From assembly GCF_009931115.1 (NCBI RefSeq), contig NZ_CP047491.1, forward strand, positions 3,671,501-3,735,500: a stretch of 64,000 nt of DNA. Reading direction: 5' to 3'. Source of the stretch: Microbulbifer hydrolyticus (GTDB lineage: Bacteria > Pseudomonadota > Gammaproteobacteria > Pseudomonadales > Cellvibrionaceae). The notes under the pieces are model-generated. The model saw only the letters and a list, made by a program, of their open reading frames with translations. It did not search any database and was not told the origin of the DNA. Shown in pieces: positions 17,977-30,600 of this stretch. How positions within the stretch are numbered: the stretch's first letter is position 1; the number at the start of each line of letters is the position of its first letter. Made by a program: the position numbers and the translations under genes.

Positions 17977-19293
17977 GTGGACGCAAGGCTGCTGGAAAAA
18001 CTCAACGGCTTTCTCGCCCTGGAAAAAAAGCTGCGCACCGCCACCAGCGAGGATCAGGTTGCGCGCATCGCCTGTACCGACAGCCAGATATTGTTGGCCT
18101 TTGACGCCTGCCTGTTTTTTTCCGGGCCACAGCTGAAACTGACCGCCGCGTCCAACGTCAGCAGCGTGGACGCCACCAGTAGCGAGGCACAACACTGGCG
18201 CCGCCTGGTCCTCAAGAATATTCCCAGTGCGCAGAAGCAGGCCCCGCTGCAGGTGGAAATCGCCAGCGCCGGCGAACAGGCAGATTCAGACAAAGAAATA
18301 AATACCCATTTCCTGACACTGCTGCCGCTCAACGGTGGCGGCGACGCACTCGGCTGCCTGGCGGTACTGCGCCCGCGGCGCATGTCCGAACAGGAACTGG
18401 AAATTCTGCGGGAACTCGGCGCTGCGGTGCGCCAATCCCTGCTTGCCCTTCGGGGCGCGAAGCGTTTTTCATTCAGAAGATTTTTCGCCCGCCGGCCACT
18501 GGTGACAGCCGCCGTCATTGCGGCGGTATGCCTGATTCCCGTACGCCAGAGCGTGCTGGCGCCGGCCACCCTCGCCGCCATCGAGCCCCGCATTGTGTCT
18601 GCGCGCACCGATGGCGTGATTCGGGAAATCAACATTCCGCCGAATGCCTCGGTTCAAAGCGGCCAGCTATTGTTTACCCTTGAGGACGCCGAGGTCAGCG
18701 CCGAAATAGACCGGGTGCAGCAGGAAATCGCGCTCTATACCGAGCGCCTGCGAATGACCCGCCAATACAATTTTCAGCAGGCGTCTGCCGGTCACAAACT
18801 GGCGGAGGCGGAAACCGACCTTTCCATCCGCACCCTGGACCTCGACTTCCAGCAGGCCCAATTGGACAAAACCCGGGTACGCGCACCCGCAACCGGTGTC
18901 GCGATTTACACCGAGCCGGCGGAGTGGATAGGCCGGCGTATTCGGGCGGGGGAAAAAGTGATGGAAATCGTGCAGCCTGCCGCACGCCAGATCCAGATCG
19001 ACCTGCCCACCAACGACGCCATCAACCTGCCCCGAAACGCACGCACGGTTTTCTATGCAGAATCGGACCCACTCTCCCCCATTGAAGGCGAGCTGCACTA
19101 TCACAGCCTGCTCACCAGTGAAGGAGAAAACCTTCCCGCAAGTTATCGCCTGCTGGCGAGAATCCATCAGGATCAGCCGCAAGTGCGCATCAACACCCGT
19201 GGGCACGCCCGCGTGTACGGTGCGCGGGTGCCATTGATCTACTATCTGCTGCGCCGACCACTGGCCTCCGCCCGTCGCTGGATCGGGGTTTAG
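17977..19293 (+). CDS. GAF-domain HlyD-family adaptor, inner-membrane
   Basis: 438 residues from GTG 17977, one base after the previous stop; ATG 17938 (overlapping by 38 bases) is the alternative. The first ~160 residues form a cytosolic GAF-like domain (LNGFLALEKKLRTATSEDQV, then LGCLAVLRPRRMSEQELEIL). A single membrane helix follows (PLVTAAVIAAVCLIPV). A HlyD-type periplasmic part then shows VSARTDGVIREINI and KTRVRAPATGVAIY as the two lipoyl halves. The GAF half suggests that export could respond to a cytosolic ligand or partner, or that it docks the substrate. It sits between the soluble adaptor and the PqqD-M50-HlyD gene, so it is taken as a component of the same machine. Confidence 0.78.
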   Translation: MDARLLEKLNGFLALEKKLRTATSEDQVARIACTDSQILLAFDACLFFSGPQLKLTAASNVSSVDATSSEAQHWRRLVLKNIPSAQKQAPLQVEIASAGEQADSDKEINTHFLTLLPLNGGGDALGCLAVLRPRRMSEQELEILRELGAAVRQSLLALRGAKRFSFRRFFARRPLVTAAVIAAVCLIPVRQSVLAPATLAAIEPRIVSARTDGVIREINIPPNASVQSGQLLFTLEDAEVSAEIDRVQQEIALYTERLRMTRQYNFQQASAGHKLAEAETDLSIRTLDLDFQQAQLDKTRVRAPATGVAIYTEPAEWIGRRIRAGEKVMEIVQPAARQIQIDLPTNDAINLPRNARTVFYAESDPLSPIEGELHYHSLLTSEGENLPASYRLLARIHQDQPQVRINTRGHARVYGARVPLIYYLLRRPLASARRWIGV

Positions 19294-19320
19294 ACACCCC
19301 TGAAGAGGTAACCGAGTAAC

Positions 19321-21579
19321 GTGCAGAGCCAGAGCTACACCAGTCAGCCCGAGGAGCAAACTCCATCTGCGTCCGCTCAGGAAGCGCGACCCTGCTGGCC
19401 GCCCCTGCGCACCGATCTGCAATTTCACCGCGCCGGGGAAGATGACGCGCAGGGTGAAACCTGGTTGCTCTACGATCCGCTGCGCGGCCAGTACCTGGAA
19501 CTGGGCGAACTGGAGCTGCTGGTACTGCAACTATGGGATTGCGGTAGTGCCGAGAAAATCGCGGCGGCCATCGCACAGCAGCAAGGCTGCGCAATCGATC
19601 CACGACAGGTGGAGTCCGTGGTGCGCTTTATTACTGACAATGAATTACTGCAGACCGACAGCGCCGCCCTCTCCGCGAAGCTGGGCTCGGTCAGCCCCGG
19701 CCAGAAGCGGCTGCAGCAACTTCAAAAGAGCCTGTTCTGGCGCCGGCCATTATTTGTACCCGACCTGAGTAGCCGCCTGCTACTTCCCCTCGCCCGCTGT
19801 ACCGGCCAGCCGTGGTTTTACGCTGCGCTGTTGTTGGCCGCACTGTTCAGTGCACTCTCGGTCGGACAGCACTGGCCCGAATTTATCGCCTATTTCGATG
19901 CCAGCTGGAACCCGGTGGGCGCGCTGATATTTTTTGCGTGCTACCTGCTGCTCAGCCTGGTTCACGAGCTCGGCCACGCGAGCGTGGCGCGGCACTATGG
20001 TATCCGCGCCAACAGTGTAGGGGTCGGTCTGATTGCGCTGATGCCGATCATGTTCAGTGAAATCACCGACGCCTGGCGCCTGCCGCGCAAGGCACGCCTG
20101 CATATCTCCGCCGCCGGTGTCACCTTTGAAATGACCTTCGGTGTTGTGGCCGCGCTGACCTGGTGCCTGCTGGACGACGGCCCGCTGCGCGCACTCATGT
20201 TTTACCTGTTCACCGCCTCGCTGATTACCACGCTGATGATCAACGCGAACCCGTTGATGAAGTTTGATGGCTACTACCTGTTGAGTGATTACACCCGCGA
20301 GAAAAACCTGCAGCAGACCGCAAACACCACCTTGCGCCACTGGCTGTGGTCACTGCTGCTGCGCTCACACAAGTTATCCGGCGGCCGCAGACAGAATCTA
20401 CTGGTACTTTTCGGGCTCGCCAGCCTGATTTACCGGCTGATGGTGTTCACGCTGATCAGTTATGCCGCCTATCAATTGCTGTTCAAAGCGGCCGGTGCGG
20501 TTATTTTTTTGCTGTGTATCGGACTGTTGCTGGTCATCCCCAGCTATCGGGAGATCAGCAGCTTCCTGGCGCACCTCAGGGAACAAAAGCAACTGCGATT
20601 TGGCGATACCAACCCATCTGCGGAAAAGGCCAGCACCATGAATGAATCCCCAGGCCGGGGCCCGCTCCTTCACGAGCGAGCCTTTCAATGGCTTCACATG
20701 TTCCGACCGGGTGTCTTGCTCACCCTGGGCATACTGCTTGCCGTGCTGGTGATCCCCCTGCCCTGGCCGGTGCAAATACCCGCAGCCACGCACTTTGCGC
20801 AGGAACAGAAAGCCATGGCGCCGGCCGGGGCGACCTTGCAATCTCTAATGGTGCAGCGCGGCGATCCGGTAAGTGCCGGCCAGATCATCGCCCAGTTCCA
20901 CAACGACGAACTGGAATACCGCATCACCCGAACCCGGGCAGAGCTGGCGCTGCTCAAGCGCCGCCAAAACAGTGATGGTTTTGCGGAAAGCCTCGATGCA
21001 CTGAACGGTGTCTACCTGCAAGACCTGCTCAGCAAGCAGCAGCTGCTGCGCACGCTGGAAACCGAACAACAGCAATTACAGGTGAAAGCCAAAGTCGCCG
21101 GCACTGTCGACTGGACCTTACCCGGGTTGCATCCCAATCAATTCCTGGACCTGAACCAACCGTTTGTAACCATTGCAGCTCGTGACAGCATATGCGGGCG
21201 CGCATATGCCGAAACCCAGCAGGCTGCGCGCCTGCAATCTTCCGAAGCAAATCATGTCCACCGCGGACACCTGTTTATACGCGGGCAGTGGCAGCCGGTA
21301 CCGGTTACGGTGCGTGCCATCGAGGAAATCGCCTCGCGGCGCATTCAGGACCCGGCGCTGGCTTCGGCTTTCGGCGGACCGTTGCAGACAGTACCGGAAG
21401 AGAACCGACGCTCGGCCGAGGCACTGCATCTGATCACGTTCGACTTTACCGCGGAGACGGAAAAGCCCGTTGCCGCACAACGTACCGGCCACCTGGTATT
21501 GCTCGGTGAACCGGTGAGTCTGGCGCAGCTACTGACACAGCGCATTGCCGGCGTTTTAATCCGTGAAAGCGGCGTGTAA
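19321..21579 (+). CDS. PqqD-like / M50 site-2 protease / HlyD fusion membrane protein
   Basis: 752 residues, GTG start with AAGAGG upstream. Residues ~28-115 resemble a PqqD peptide-binding domain (LLYDPLRGQYLELGELELLVLQ). Residues ~155-420 form a polytopic M50-type metalloprotease unit. It has the zinc motif HELGH at 215-219 and the distal ligand Asp316 in NPLMKFDGYY, so the active site looks intact. A further membrane helix lies near 463-485, followed by a HlyD-like lipoyl/coiled region to the C-terminus (APAGATLQSLMVQRGDPVSAGQ; KVAGTVDW). Similar proteins are often annotated as peptide zinc metalloproteases beside large surface proteins. I infer an inner-membrane core that recognises and perhaps trims the exported giant protein. 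It lies 78 bases upstream of that gene. Confidence 0.82.
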   Translation: MQSQSYTSQPEEQTPSASAQEARPCWPPLRTDLQFHRAGEDDAQGETWLLYDPLRGQYLELGELELLVLQLWDCGSAEKIAAAIAQQQGCAIDPRQVESVVRFITDNELLQTDSAALSAKLGSVSPGQKRLQQLQKSLFWRRPLFVPDLSSRLLLPLARCTGQPWFYAALLLAALFSALSVGQHWPEFIAYFDASWNPVGALIFFACYLLLSLVHELGHASVARHYGIRANSVGVGLIALMPIMFSEITDAWRLPRKARLHISAAGVTFEMTFGVVAALTWCLLDDGPLRALMFYLFTASLITTLMINANPLMKFDGYYLLSDYTREKNLQQTANTTLRHWLWSLLLRSHKLSGGRRQNLLVLFGLASLIYRLMVFTLISYAAYQLLFKAAGAVIFLLCIGLLLVIPSYREISSFLAHLREQKQLRFGDTNPSAEKASTMNESPGRGPLLHERAFQWLHMFRPGVLLTLGILLAVLVIPLPWPVQIPAATHFAQEQKAMAPAGATLQSLMVQRGDPVSAGQIIAQFHNDELEYRITRTRAELALLKRRQNSDGFAESLDALNGVYLQDLLSKQQLLRTLETEQQQLQVKAKVAGTVDWTLPGLHPNQFLDLNQPFVTIAARDSICGRAYAETQQAARLQSSEANHVHRGHLFIRGQWQPVPVTVRAIEEIASRRIQDPALASAFGGPLQTVPEENRRSAEALHLITFDFTAETEKPVAAQRTGHLVLLGEPVSLAQLLTQRIAGVLIRESGV

Positions 21580-21657
21580 CGCCTGACGGTGGATCGTATT
21601 TTATTTTTCGGTCATCAGGACGATGACCAATATGTACCGCAAGGAAAGAGGTATCCC

Positions 21658-24600
21658 ATGGAACTCAACGAGTTTTCCAGATCATCCCTGGCACAGGTCA
21701 TCAACCAGCAGGGCCGCCGGCTCACCAGTCAGCACCGAGCCCTGGAAAAACGGGTTTTACTGGATGCCTCCTTTGCCGCCGATGTCAGCCACGCGGGCAA
21801 CGACAGCGGCCCGGCAGGCGATACCGGAACGATCGATAGCGGCGACGAAAACACCGCGGTGCTGAACAAGCATAACGACGAACAGAGTGATACGAAAAAA
21901 CTGTTCTCGGAAATACTGGAAAGCGACACCGCAGCCAAAACCGAGCTGGTGGTAATCGACCTGCAGCTGAATCAAGCCCAGGCTCTGGTGGATGACCTGA
22001 TCCAGCAGGCCACGGAAGTTACTGAAAATGGCGATTCCCTGCAGCTTACGATAGGTGAACGCAGTATCACCCTGCTGGCACTGGATATTGACGACGGGCT
22101 CAATACGGTAACCGAGTTTCTGCAGGACAGTGGGCAGGCCTTCGATGCGATACACCTGGTATCGCACGGTGGTGCCGGTGGCATTGATGTGGGGGGCGAT
22201 GCACTATCTCTCGCATCACTGGCCGGGGAAAGCGGTAGTGACCACAGTGCGCAGTTGCAGAGCTGGGCCAACAGCCTGACCGCCGATGCCGATATCCTGC
22301 TGTACGGCTGTAACACGGGTTATAGCCTGACCGGAGAAAAATTTATTGATCAGCTGGCCAGTCTCACCGGCGCCGATGTAGCGGCCTCGGACGATGCCAC
22401 CGGCAGCGCGCTGCGCGGTGGCGACTGGGAGCTGGAGCAACAGCAAGGGGATGTGGAAACCGATATCGTGTTTTCGCAACTGCTGCAGGGCACCTGGGAA
22501 GGCCTGATGGTGGCCACGCCCACCGCGACGGTGGATGCCCCCAGCGAAGACTTTATCAATGAATCCACGGATATCGGTTTCTCCTTCGACAACGATGGGG
22601 ATACCACCGGCTACGGCCCCTTCGTCGATATTGTGACCGGGCCGGGGCTGGAAATCGAGAGCGTCAGCGGCCTCGCCGGGGCGAACGTGGAAACCTACAC
22701 CTACGAGAACGGGCAGTGGGTGGACAGTGGCGGCAATCCGGTGGAGTTCCACCCCTTCGACTTCAACCAGACCGGCGCCATTCCCCTGCCTCCCGGCGAG
22801 GAAGGCGCCACCTGGTATGCAATCCAGCTTCCGTTCGGCTCCTTCACCCCGGATCAGCCAAGTTTCGATTTCAGCATTTCCGCACTGCTGGACGAGGCGG
22901 CCGGAGCGATGGTCGGGGTACCTATTCCGATCTGGGTGCGCCCGGGTTTTGCTTTTGGCAACGATCCGCTGAACAACCCGGATGATGATCCACCCATTAT
23001 TTCCAACCCTATCGAAACCTCCGTCACCCCCACGGTGATCGACGTGGTCAAGGTGGCGCAGGATGGGGATGGCGACAACAACTCTATCGGTGAGGGCGAG
23101 ACGGTCACCGGCCCCAGCGAGCCGGTAACCTGGCAGGTGAGTGTGGATATCGCCAACCTGTCGACGGTGGAGAATCTGGTCATTACCGAGCAGGTGCCGA
23201 ACAATTTCTATTACCTGCCGGGCAACGTGACAGTTACCGACTCCGGCGGCAACACGCTTCAGGAAGGGGTCGACTACACCCTCACCGAGCCCCCCGAGGG
23301 CGCCAACAATGACGCGGAACTGATCGTCGAACTACTCAACCCGGTAACCGGCGTCGAGGGCGGTGGTGACATTGTCATCACCTACACCGGCTATGTGCCG
23401 GACGTCGATGCCAACGGTAACCCCATCGTAGTCGGCGATGCCGCCAATGATGCGGTGCGCAATACCGCCAGCGTCACCGGCGATTACAACGGCAATGGCA
23501 TCAGCGATAGTGACAATGAGGTGATCACCGCCACTGCCACCGCCCTGCAGAAAGGCGTTACGGTGATCGAGGACAACGGTGGTGAGGGCACCACCCCCGG
23601 CGACCGCCTGCAGTACACCCTGACGATGCAGGTCTCGGACTATATGGAGCTGGCAAACCTGGTCCTGGTGGACACCATGCAGGACGGCATCCAGATAGAC
23701 CCGGACTCCTTTACCTTTGAACTCTTCGTCAACGGTACCACCTTCGGCCCCGACGCCCTGGGTGCCGGCAATACCTCGGTCGTGGAAAATGCCGGCGACG
23801 GCAGTACCGATATCACTATCGATCTGTCCCAGGAACTGATCGACCGAAGCATCAGCGACGGCAGCCTGATTGGCGACCTGTTTGCGGACGATATCACCCA
23901 GGGCACCACCACCATTACCATTACCTACGAAGCCACCATCCGCGAGACCTACCTCGCCACCGGCGAACCGGTAAATATTCTCGACGTCATCAGCAACCAG
24001 GCCAACGTGAGCGGCACCGCGGAATCCGTCAACGGTGAGGAGGTCGATAACGGTAGCGGCGCTAGTGTCCAGATCGAGGGCATCAGCAGCAACAAGAGTG
24101 TCTACGCCATTGATGGCACCACCAATCCCGAAGACCTGACTGTAGCCGTCGGCGACACGGTCACCTTCGCCATTGATATCGATCTCACTACTCTGGACAA
24201 CAATGGTCTGGTGATTACCGACTATCTGCCGCTGCCGGTATTCGAGGCTATCGCCCCCACCTTCACCGACACTGGCGAGGGCGCAACGATACCCGGCGTT
24301 GGCGAATGGGGCTTCGGCCCCGCCACGGATTTTGACAACTGGCCCGATGGCTATCTCGAAGACTTCTCTGTTACCACCAGTGCCGATTCCGTCAATAACT
24401 CCATCACCTGGGAATTCCTGCCCATTGATCAGGTAGAGTCCATCGGCGGCACCGTGCAACTGCTGTTTACCGTGCAAGTGCAGGACCAGCCATTTACCGA
24501 TGGGCTGTTCCTGACCAACGTCTCGCAGGTCACCGTCAATGGCACCGATACAACATCAACTTTGCCACCGGACGGTATCCAGATTGAAGTGGTGTCACCA

Positions 24601-27600
24601 GAAGTCAATATCACCAAGGGCGTGATCGGCACCGATGATGGCAGTGGTGTGTTTGACCCAACCGTTACCGGCCCGGTGACCTTCGACCCGGCCGGCACCC
24701 CCGGTGACGGCAGTGCACCCTGGACCGGGGATATCACCAGCGACAGTCTGGACACGTCACCCATCGACTCCAACCTCAGCGAGGTAGACGCCGGCGATAC
24801 CGTGCGCTTCGCGATTACGCTGGAGAATACCGGCGGTTCCGACGCCTTCAACCTGGTGATCGGCGACACCCTGCCGGACGGTTTTGAAATTCCACCGGGT
24901 GGAATCAACCTGCAGGTGTTCACCGGTGACGGCACGCCCATCAGTTTTTCCGGCGACCTGTTCAGCGGCGGGATAACCCTGGACGACCCGTCCACAGAAG
25001 ATGGCGCTCTCAATGAAGGGCGTGATCCCGACACTGGCCCCACCACCGACGGCAGCAACATCATTGTCATCACCTACGATCTGATCGCCACCGATGCCGT
25101 GCAGCCAGGGCAGATTATCGAAAACACAGCGACCGTCGAGGAATATGGCGGTGTCGATGAGGGCAACGATTACACCGAGGGCAATACCAATATCAACTGG
25201 CAGGACGATGCCACGGTAACCCTGCGTGAAAATGACGTAAGTAAAACGCTGGATGGAACCAGTATCAACAGCCCCAACAACGCTGATGACGAAGCGGTGA
25301 TCGGTGAGGTCATCACCTACACCCTCACACTCACGATCGCCGAGGGCGTCAGCCCGTCGGCGAGTATTGTGGATACCCTGGACGATGGCCTGGTGTTCCT
25401 CGGCATCACCGACGTCACTACGTCGTCCAGTGACCTCACATCGACCGTACCTCTCACCCCCGAAGGCCTTGCACCAACGATCAATGGCCAGCAGGTGATT
25501 TTTGATCTCGGTGATCTGAACAATATCAACCGCGACAATACCGTTGCCGAGACCATCACCATTACCTATGAAGTGCTGGTGGCCAACGATGTGGTCAACC
25601 AGAGTGGGGACCAACTGAACAACAGTGCCGATTTTATCTGGGACACTACCGCCGACGGTATCGATAACCCTACCGTCAATGACACCGACTCGGCTGAAAA
25701 CGTCACCGTGATCGAGCCGGATCTGCAGGTGGACAAGTCCGTGTCCAGTACTGATCCGATTATCGACGCCGGTGATCCGGTGCAATACACCATTGTGATT
25801 TCCCACTCCGGCTTTTCCGATACCGATGCCTTCGATGCAACCTTCATAGATACCCTGCCACCCGAGCTGACCAACGCATCTCTGGCCAGTGCCACCCTCA
25901 CGGTGAACGGTGTTGATACAGATGTGTCCAGCCTGTTTGTGGTGAATGGCAACACCATCGAGATGGCACCCGACGCCACCTTTGATCTGCTGCTGGGCGA
26001 CACCCTGACGCTGGTGATCGATGCCAACGTGATCGACGATCCCATCCTCGGCACCGACGTCATCAATACCGGCACCGTTGACTGGGAAAGCATCGACGGC
26101 GATGACCCCAACGAACGCACCGGTGAGGACGGTGCCGACGGGGAGCCGAACGATTATGAAACCGATGGCAGCGCGCAATTCACCATTGCAAGTGTGGAAG
26201 CCGGCAAAAGTATTGTGAGCAGCTCCGTTGAAGATGAATTCAACGGACGCACGGAGGCGGTGATCGGCGAGGAAGTCACCTACCAGGCGAGCTTTGAAGT
26301 ACCGGAAGGTGTCGTATTCAATGCCCAGATTCTGGATACACTGCCGGCCGGGATGGAATTCGTCAGCTTTGATCAAATCATCCTCGGCGACGACCTTGTG
26401 ATCACTCCCCCCGACGGATTTGGTGCACCCACAGTGACAGAGAATGGTGACGGCACCACCACCCTCGACTTTGGCAGCGCGACCATCGCCAATATCGGCA
26501 CGGACGATGTACCCGATCTGATCACCCTCGTGTATACCGTGCGAGTTACCAATGAAGTGTCGAATCAGGCCGGCGTGGAGCTGACCAACAACGCCCAGTT
26601 TATTACCGATGACGGCACTTCCGAGGCCTCTACCACCGTAACCGTGATCGAGCCACAGCTTCTCATCGACAAGAGCGCGAGTATTACCCAGGGTGATAAT
26701 GGCGATGCGGTCAGTTACACCATCACCCTGACAAATCCCGATGACGGCAGCAGCACCACGGCCTACGATATTTCTTTTGCCGACCAATTGCCGGAGGAAC
26801 TGACCAACGTCACCTTCAGTGCGACACTGGAGCTGGGCGGAGGAACATCCGATGTCACCAGCTTTTTCACCTATGACCCTGTTACCAACCAGCTGACGAT
26901 TGATCCCCAGGCGGAATTGGACATCATCCCGGGTACCACAATCACCATTACGATCAACGGCACACTGACTGACACCATTGCCGGTGGCACCATCACCAAT
27001 ACCGCAGAAGGCGACTGGACCAGCCTCGATGGCGATGTTGAGGGTGAGCGCACCGGCGAGGATGGCGAGGGTGGTGCGCTCGATGATTACGCCACCAGCG
27101 ACAGCGTGGATATCATGGTCACCGCGCCGCAAATTGACAAAGTCCTGGTATCGACGTCGCAGAATGACAGCCTCAACGACGACACCGAAGCCACCATCGG
27201 CGAAATCGTCACCTTCTCGATTACCCTGACCGTGCCTGAGGCTTCACTGGCCGGACAGATTACCGACGTGTACGGTCCGGGTTTCGAGTTCATCGACCTG
27301 GTGGGCGTCACGGTCAGTGACCCCGATGCCATCCAGTTTGATCCGGACGACCTCACCACCATCAATGACCCCGACAACAACACCGTGGGCTTTGATTTCG
27401 GCACCCTGGTCAATACCGATACGGACAACGCCACCGACGAAACCATCACCATCACCTACCGGTTGCGGGTCACGGACATTCCCAGCAATGTGGATGGTGT
27501 CACCCTCTCCAACGACGCCACCCTGGACTACGACACCGACGGCGATGGCACCGACGATGCGAGCATCAGTGACAGCGCCTCGGTCGACGTGGTCGAGCCG

Positions 27601-30600
27601 CTGCTGAATATCGACAAGGAACTCCTGAGCGATACGCCGCTCGTCCTCGGCGGCATCGCCACCTTCCAGCTCACCGTGCAACTGGACCCCGCCAGTGGCG
27701 CGCACGCCTACGATGTCACCATCGAGGATTTGCTGCCGCCCTATCTGTCCGGGGTGGAAAATATCCAAATCGACGTCACCGGTGGCTCCCCCACCATTGT
27801 CGATAACTCCACCGATAACCTGCTGTCGCTGGAAGTCAGTGAAATTGACCCGTCCACGGTGATCACCATCACCGTGGACGCCCGTGTCACCACCGACCTG
27901 GCCGCGATCGGGCAGACAATCACCAATACCGCCGATATTGAATACAGCAGCCTCGACACTCCGGAAGGCGGTGACGACAGCGATATCGAGCGGGAGTATG
28001 ACGACAGTGACGAGATCACCGCGGAGATCGGCGCGGTGGACCTGTTCGTGGACAAAGATGATGGCGGCATCGATGTCGACAACCCGGCGGCGCCCGGCGA
28101 CACCATCACCTACACCATCAACTACGGCAACAACGGCACCGTCGACGCCACCGGGGTGGTGATCACGGAAAGCCTGCCGGATTACGTGATCTACGATCCC
28201 GCGGACAACCCCGGCTGGGTATTGAATGGCGACACCCTGACCTATGATATCGGCGACCTGGCCGCCGGTGAGACCGGCTCGGTACAGCTGATCGTGACCG
28301 TGATCGACCCGCTGCCCTCCGGCGTCGAGGAAACCAACAATACCGTCTCCATCGATGGCGACGAGGATAATGGCCCGGACCCGACACCGGAGGACAACAC
28401 CGATACCGATGTCACCCCACTGGAGGCGGCACCGGATTACGTGATCGACAAGATCGAGAACTTCGAGGATCCGGCCAATCCCGGTGACACCATCGAGTGG
28501 ACCATCGAAGTCACCAACGAGGGCAACCAGGACGGTACCGGTGTGGTGGTTACCGACACCCTGCCCGACACCAGCCTGTTCAATTCCTTTACCGCCAGTG
28601 ACGGCGGCGTGATCGACCTCGACGCCGGTACCGTGACCTGGGATATCGGCGATCTGGCCGTGGGCGAGACTGTCACCCTGACGCTCAGCGCTATCGTCAA
28701 CGAATCCGTCCCCACCGATATTCCCACCCAGACCAACTCGGTAGTGGTGGATGACGATGGAACCAATGGCCCGGACCCCACCCCGGACAACAACCGCGAC
28801 GATGAGGACTTCGACATCGCCTATGTCGACCTCGCCATCGACAAGGACGATGCCGGGATTACCGCGGAGCCGGGCGATACTGTGGTCTACACGCTGGACT
28901 ATGCCAATAACGGCACCGCCGATGCCACCGGTGTGGTCATTACCGAGTCCCTGCCGGATTACGCCACGTTCGATGCGGGAAGTTCCACCGCCGGCTGGGT
29001 CGACAACGGCGACGGTACCTTCAGCTTCGATGTGGGCGACCTGGCCGCCGGCGAAACCGGCAGCGTCGAGTTTGCGGTCATTATCGACGACCCCATTCCC
29101 AGCGGCGTGGAGGAAACCAGCAACACCACCAGCATTGAGGACGACGGCGACAAGGGCCCGGACCAGAACCTCGAAGACAACGACGATGACGAGGTCACCC
29201 CGATCGACGGGCGGCCCGATTATGTCATCGACAAAATTGAGGACTTTGACGATCCCGCCTTCCCCGGTGAAACCATTAGCTGGGACATAGTCGTCACCAA
29301 TGAGGGTAACCAGGACGGCACCGGGGTGGTGGTCACCGACACCTTGCCCACCGGTGATTATTTTTCTGCGGGCTTTACTGCCAGTGACGGCGGCGTGGTG
29401 GACCTCGACGCCGGCACCGTCACCTGGGATATCGGCGACCTGGCAGTTGGTGAAAGTGTCACCCTCACACTGACCACCACCGTCGATGAGAATGTACCGC
29501 CGCGTGTGCCACAGCAGGTGAACTCGGTAGAAGTCACCGACGATGGCACCAATGGCCCAGATCCGACTCCGGAAAACAACACCGATACCGAGCCGTTTGA
29601 CATTACCGAAGTGGACCTCTTCATCGCCAAGGACGACGGTGGCATCACCACCACCCCCGGTGGATCGGTCACCTATACCCTCAACTACGGAAATATCGGC
29701 TCGGCACTGGCGGATAATGTGGTCATCACAGAGACCCTGCCCGACAACACCACCTTCGATGCCGCCAACTCCGATCCGGGCTGGGTAGTGCAGGACGATG
29801 GCACCATCACCATCAACGTGGGCACACTCGATCCCGGTGAGAACGGCAGCGTCAGCTTTACCGTGATCGTCGACGAGCCGCTACCGGCGGGCGTGGAAGA
29901 AGTGTTTAACGAGACCGAAATATCTTATGACGAGGGGCGCGGACCGGACCAGAACCTAGAAAACAATAACGATGACGACACCACCCCGATCATCGCGCAG
30001 CCGGATTACGTGATCGACAAGATCGAGAATTTCGACGATCCGGCCAATCCCGGTGACACCATCGAGTGGACCATCGTGGTCAGCAATGAGGGCAACCAGG
30101 ATGGCACCGGCGTGGTGGTCACCGACACACTGCCCGACACCAGCCTGTTCAATTCTTTCACCGCCAGTGATGGCGGTGTGATCGACCTCGATGCCGGCAC
30201 CGTCACCTGGGATATCGGCGATCTCGCCGCCGGCGAATCGGTCACCCTGACCCTCAGCGCTATCGTCAACGAATCCGTCCCCACTGATATTCCCACCCAG
30301 ACCAACTCGGTGGTCGTGGAAGACGACGGCAACAATGGCGAGGACCCGACCCCGGAAAACAACCGCGACGATGAAGACCTCGATATCGTCTACGTCGACC
30401 TCGCCATCGACAAGGACAATGGTGGCATCGATGCGGACAACCCGGCCGAGCCCGGCGACACCGTGGTCTACACCCTCAACTACGCCAACAACGGCACCGC
30501 CGATGCCACCGGCGTGGTGATCACCGAATCCCTGCCGGAATACGCCAGCTTCGACGCAGCCAATTCCGATGCGCGCTGGGTAGACCAGGGCGATGGCACA

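Noticed and set aside
24757..27132. Open frame of 791 codons on the minus strand
   Set aside because: Antisense to the repeat-rich giant surface protein; His/Gly/Val-rich composition without domains is a shadow of Asp/Thr-rich coding sequence.
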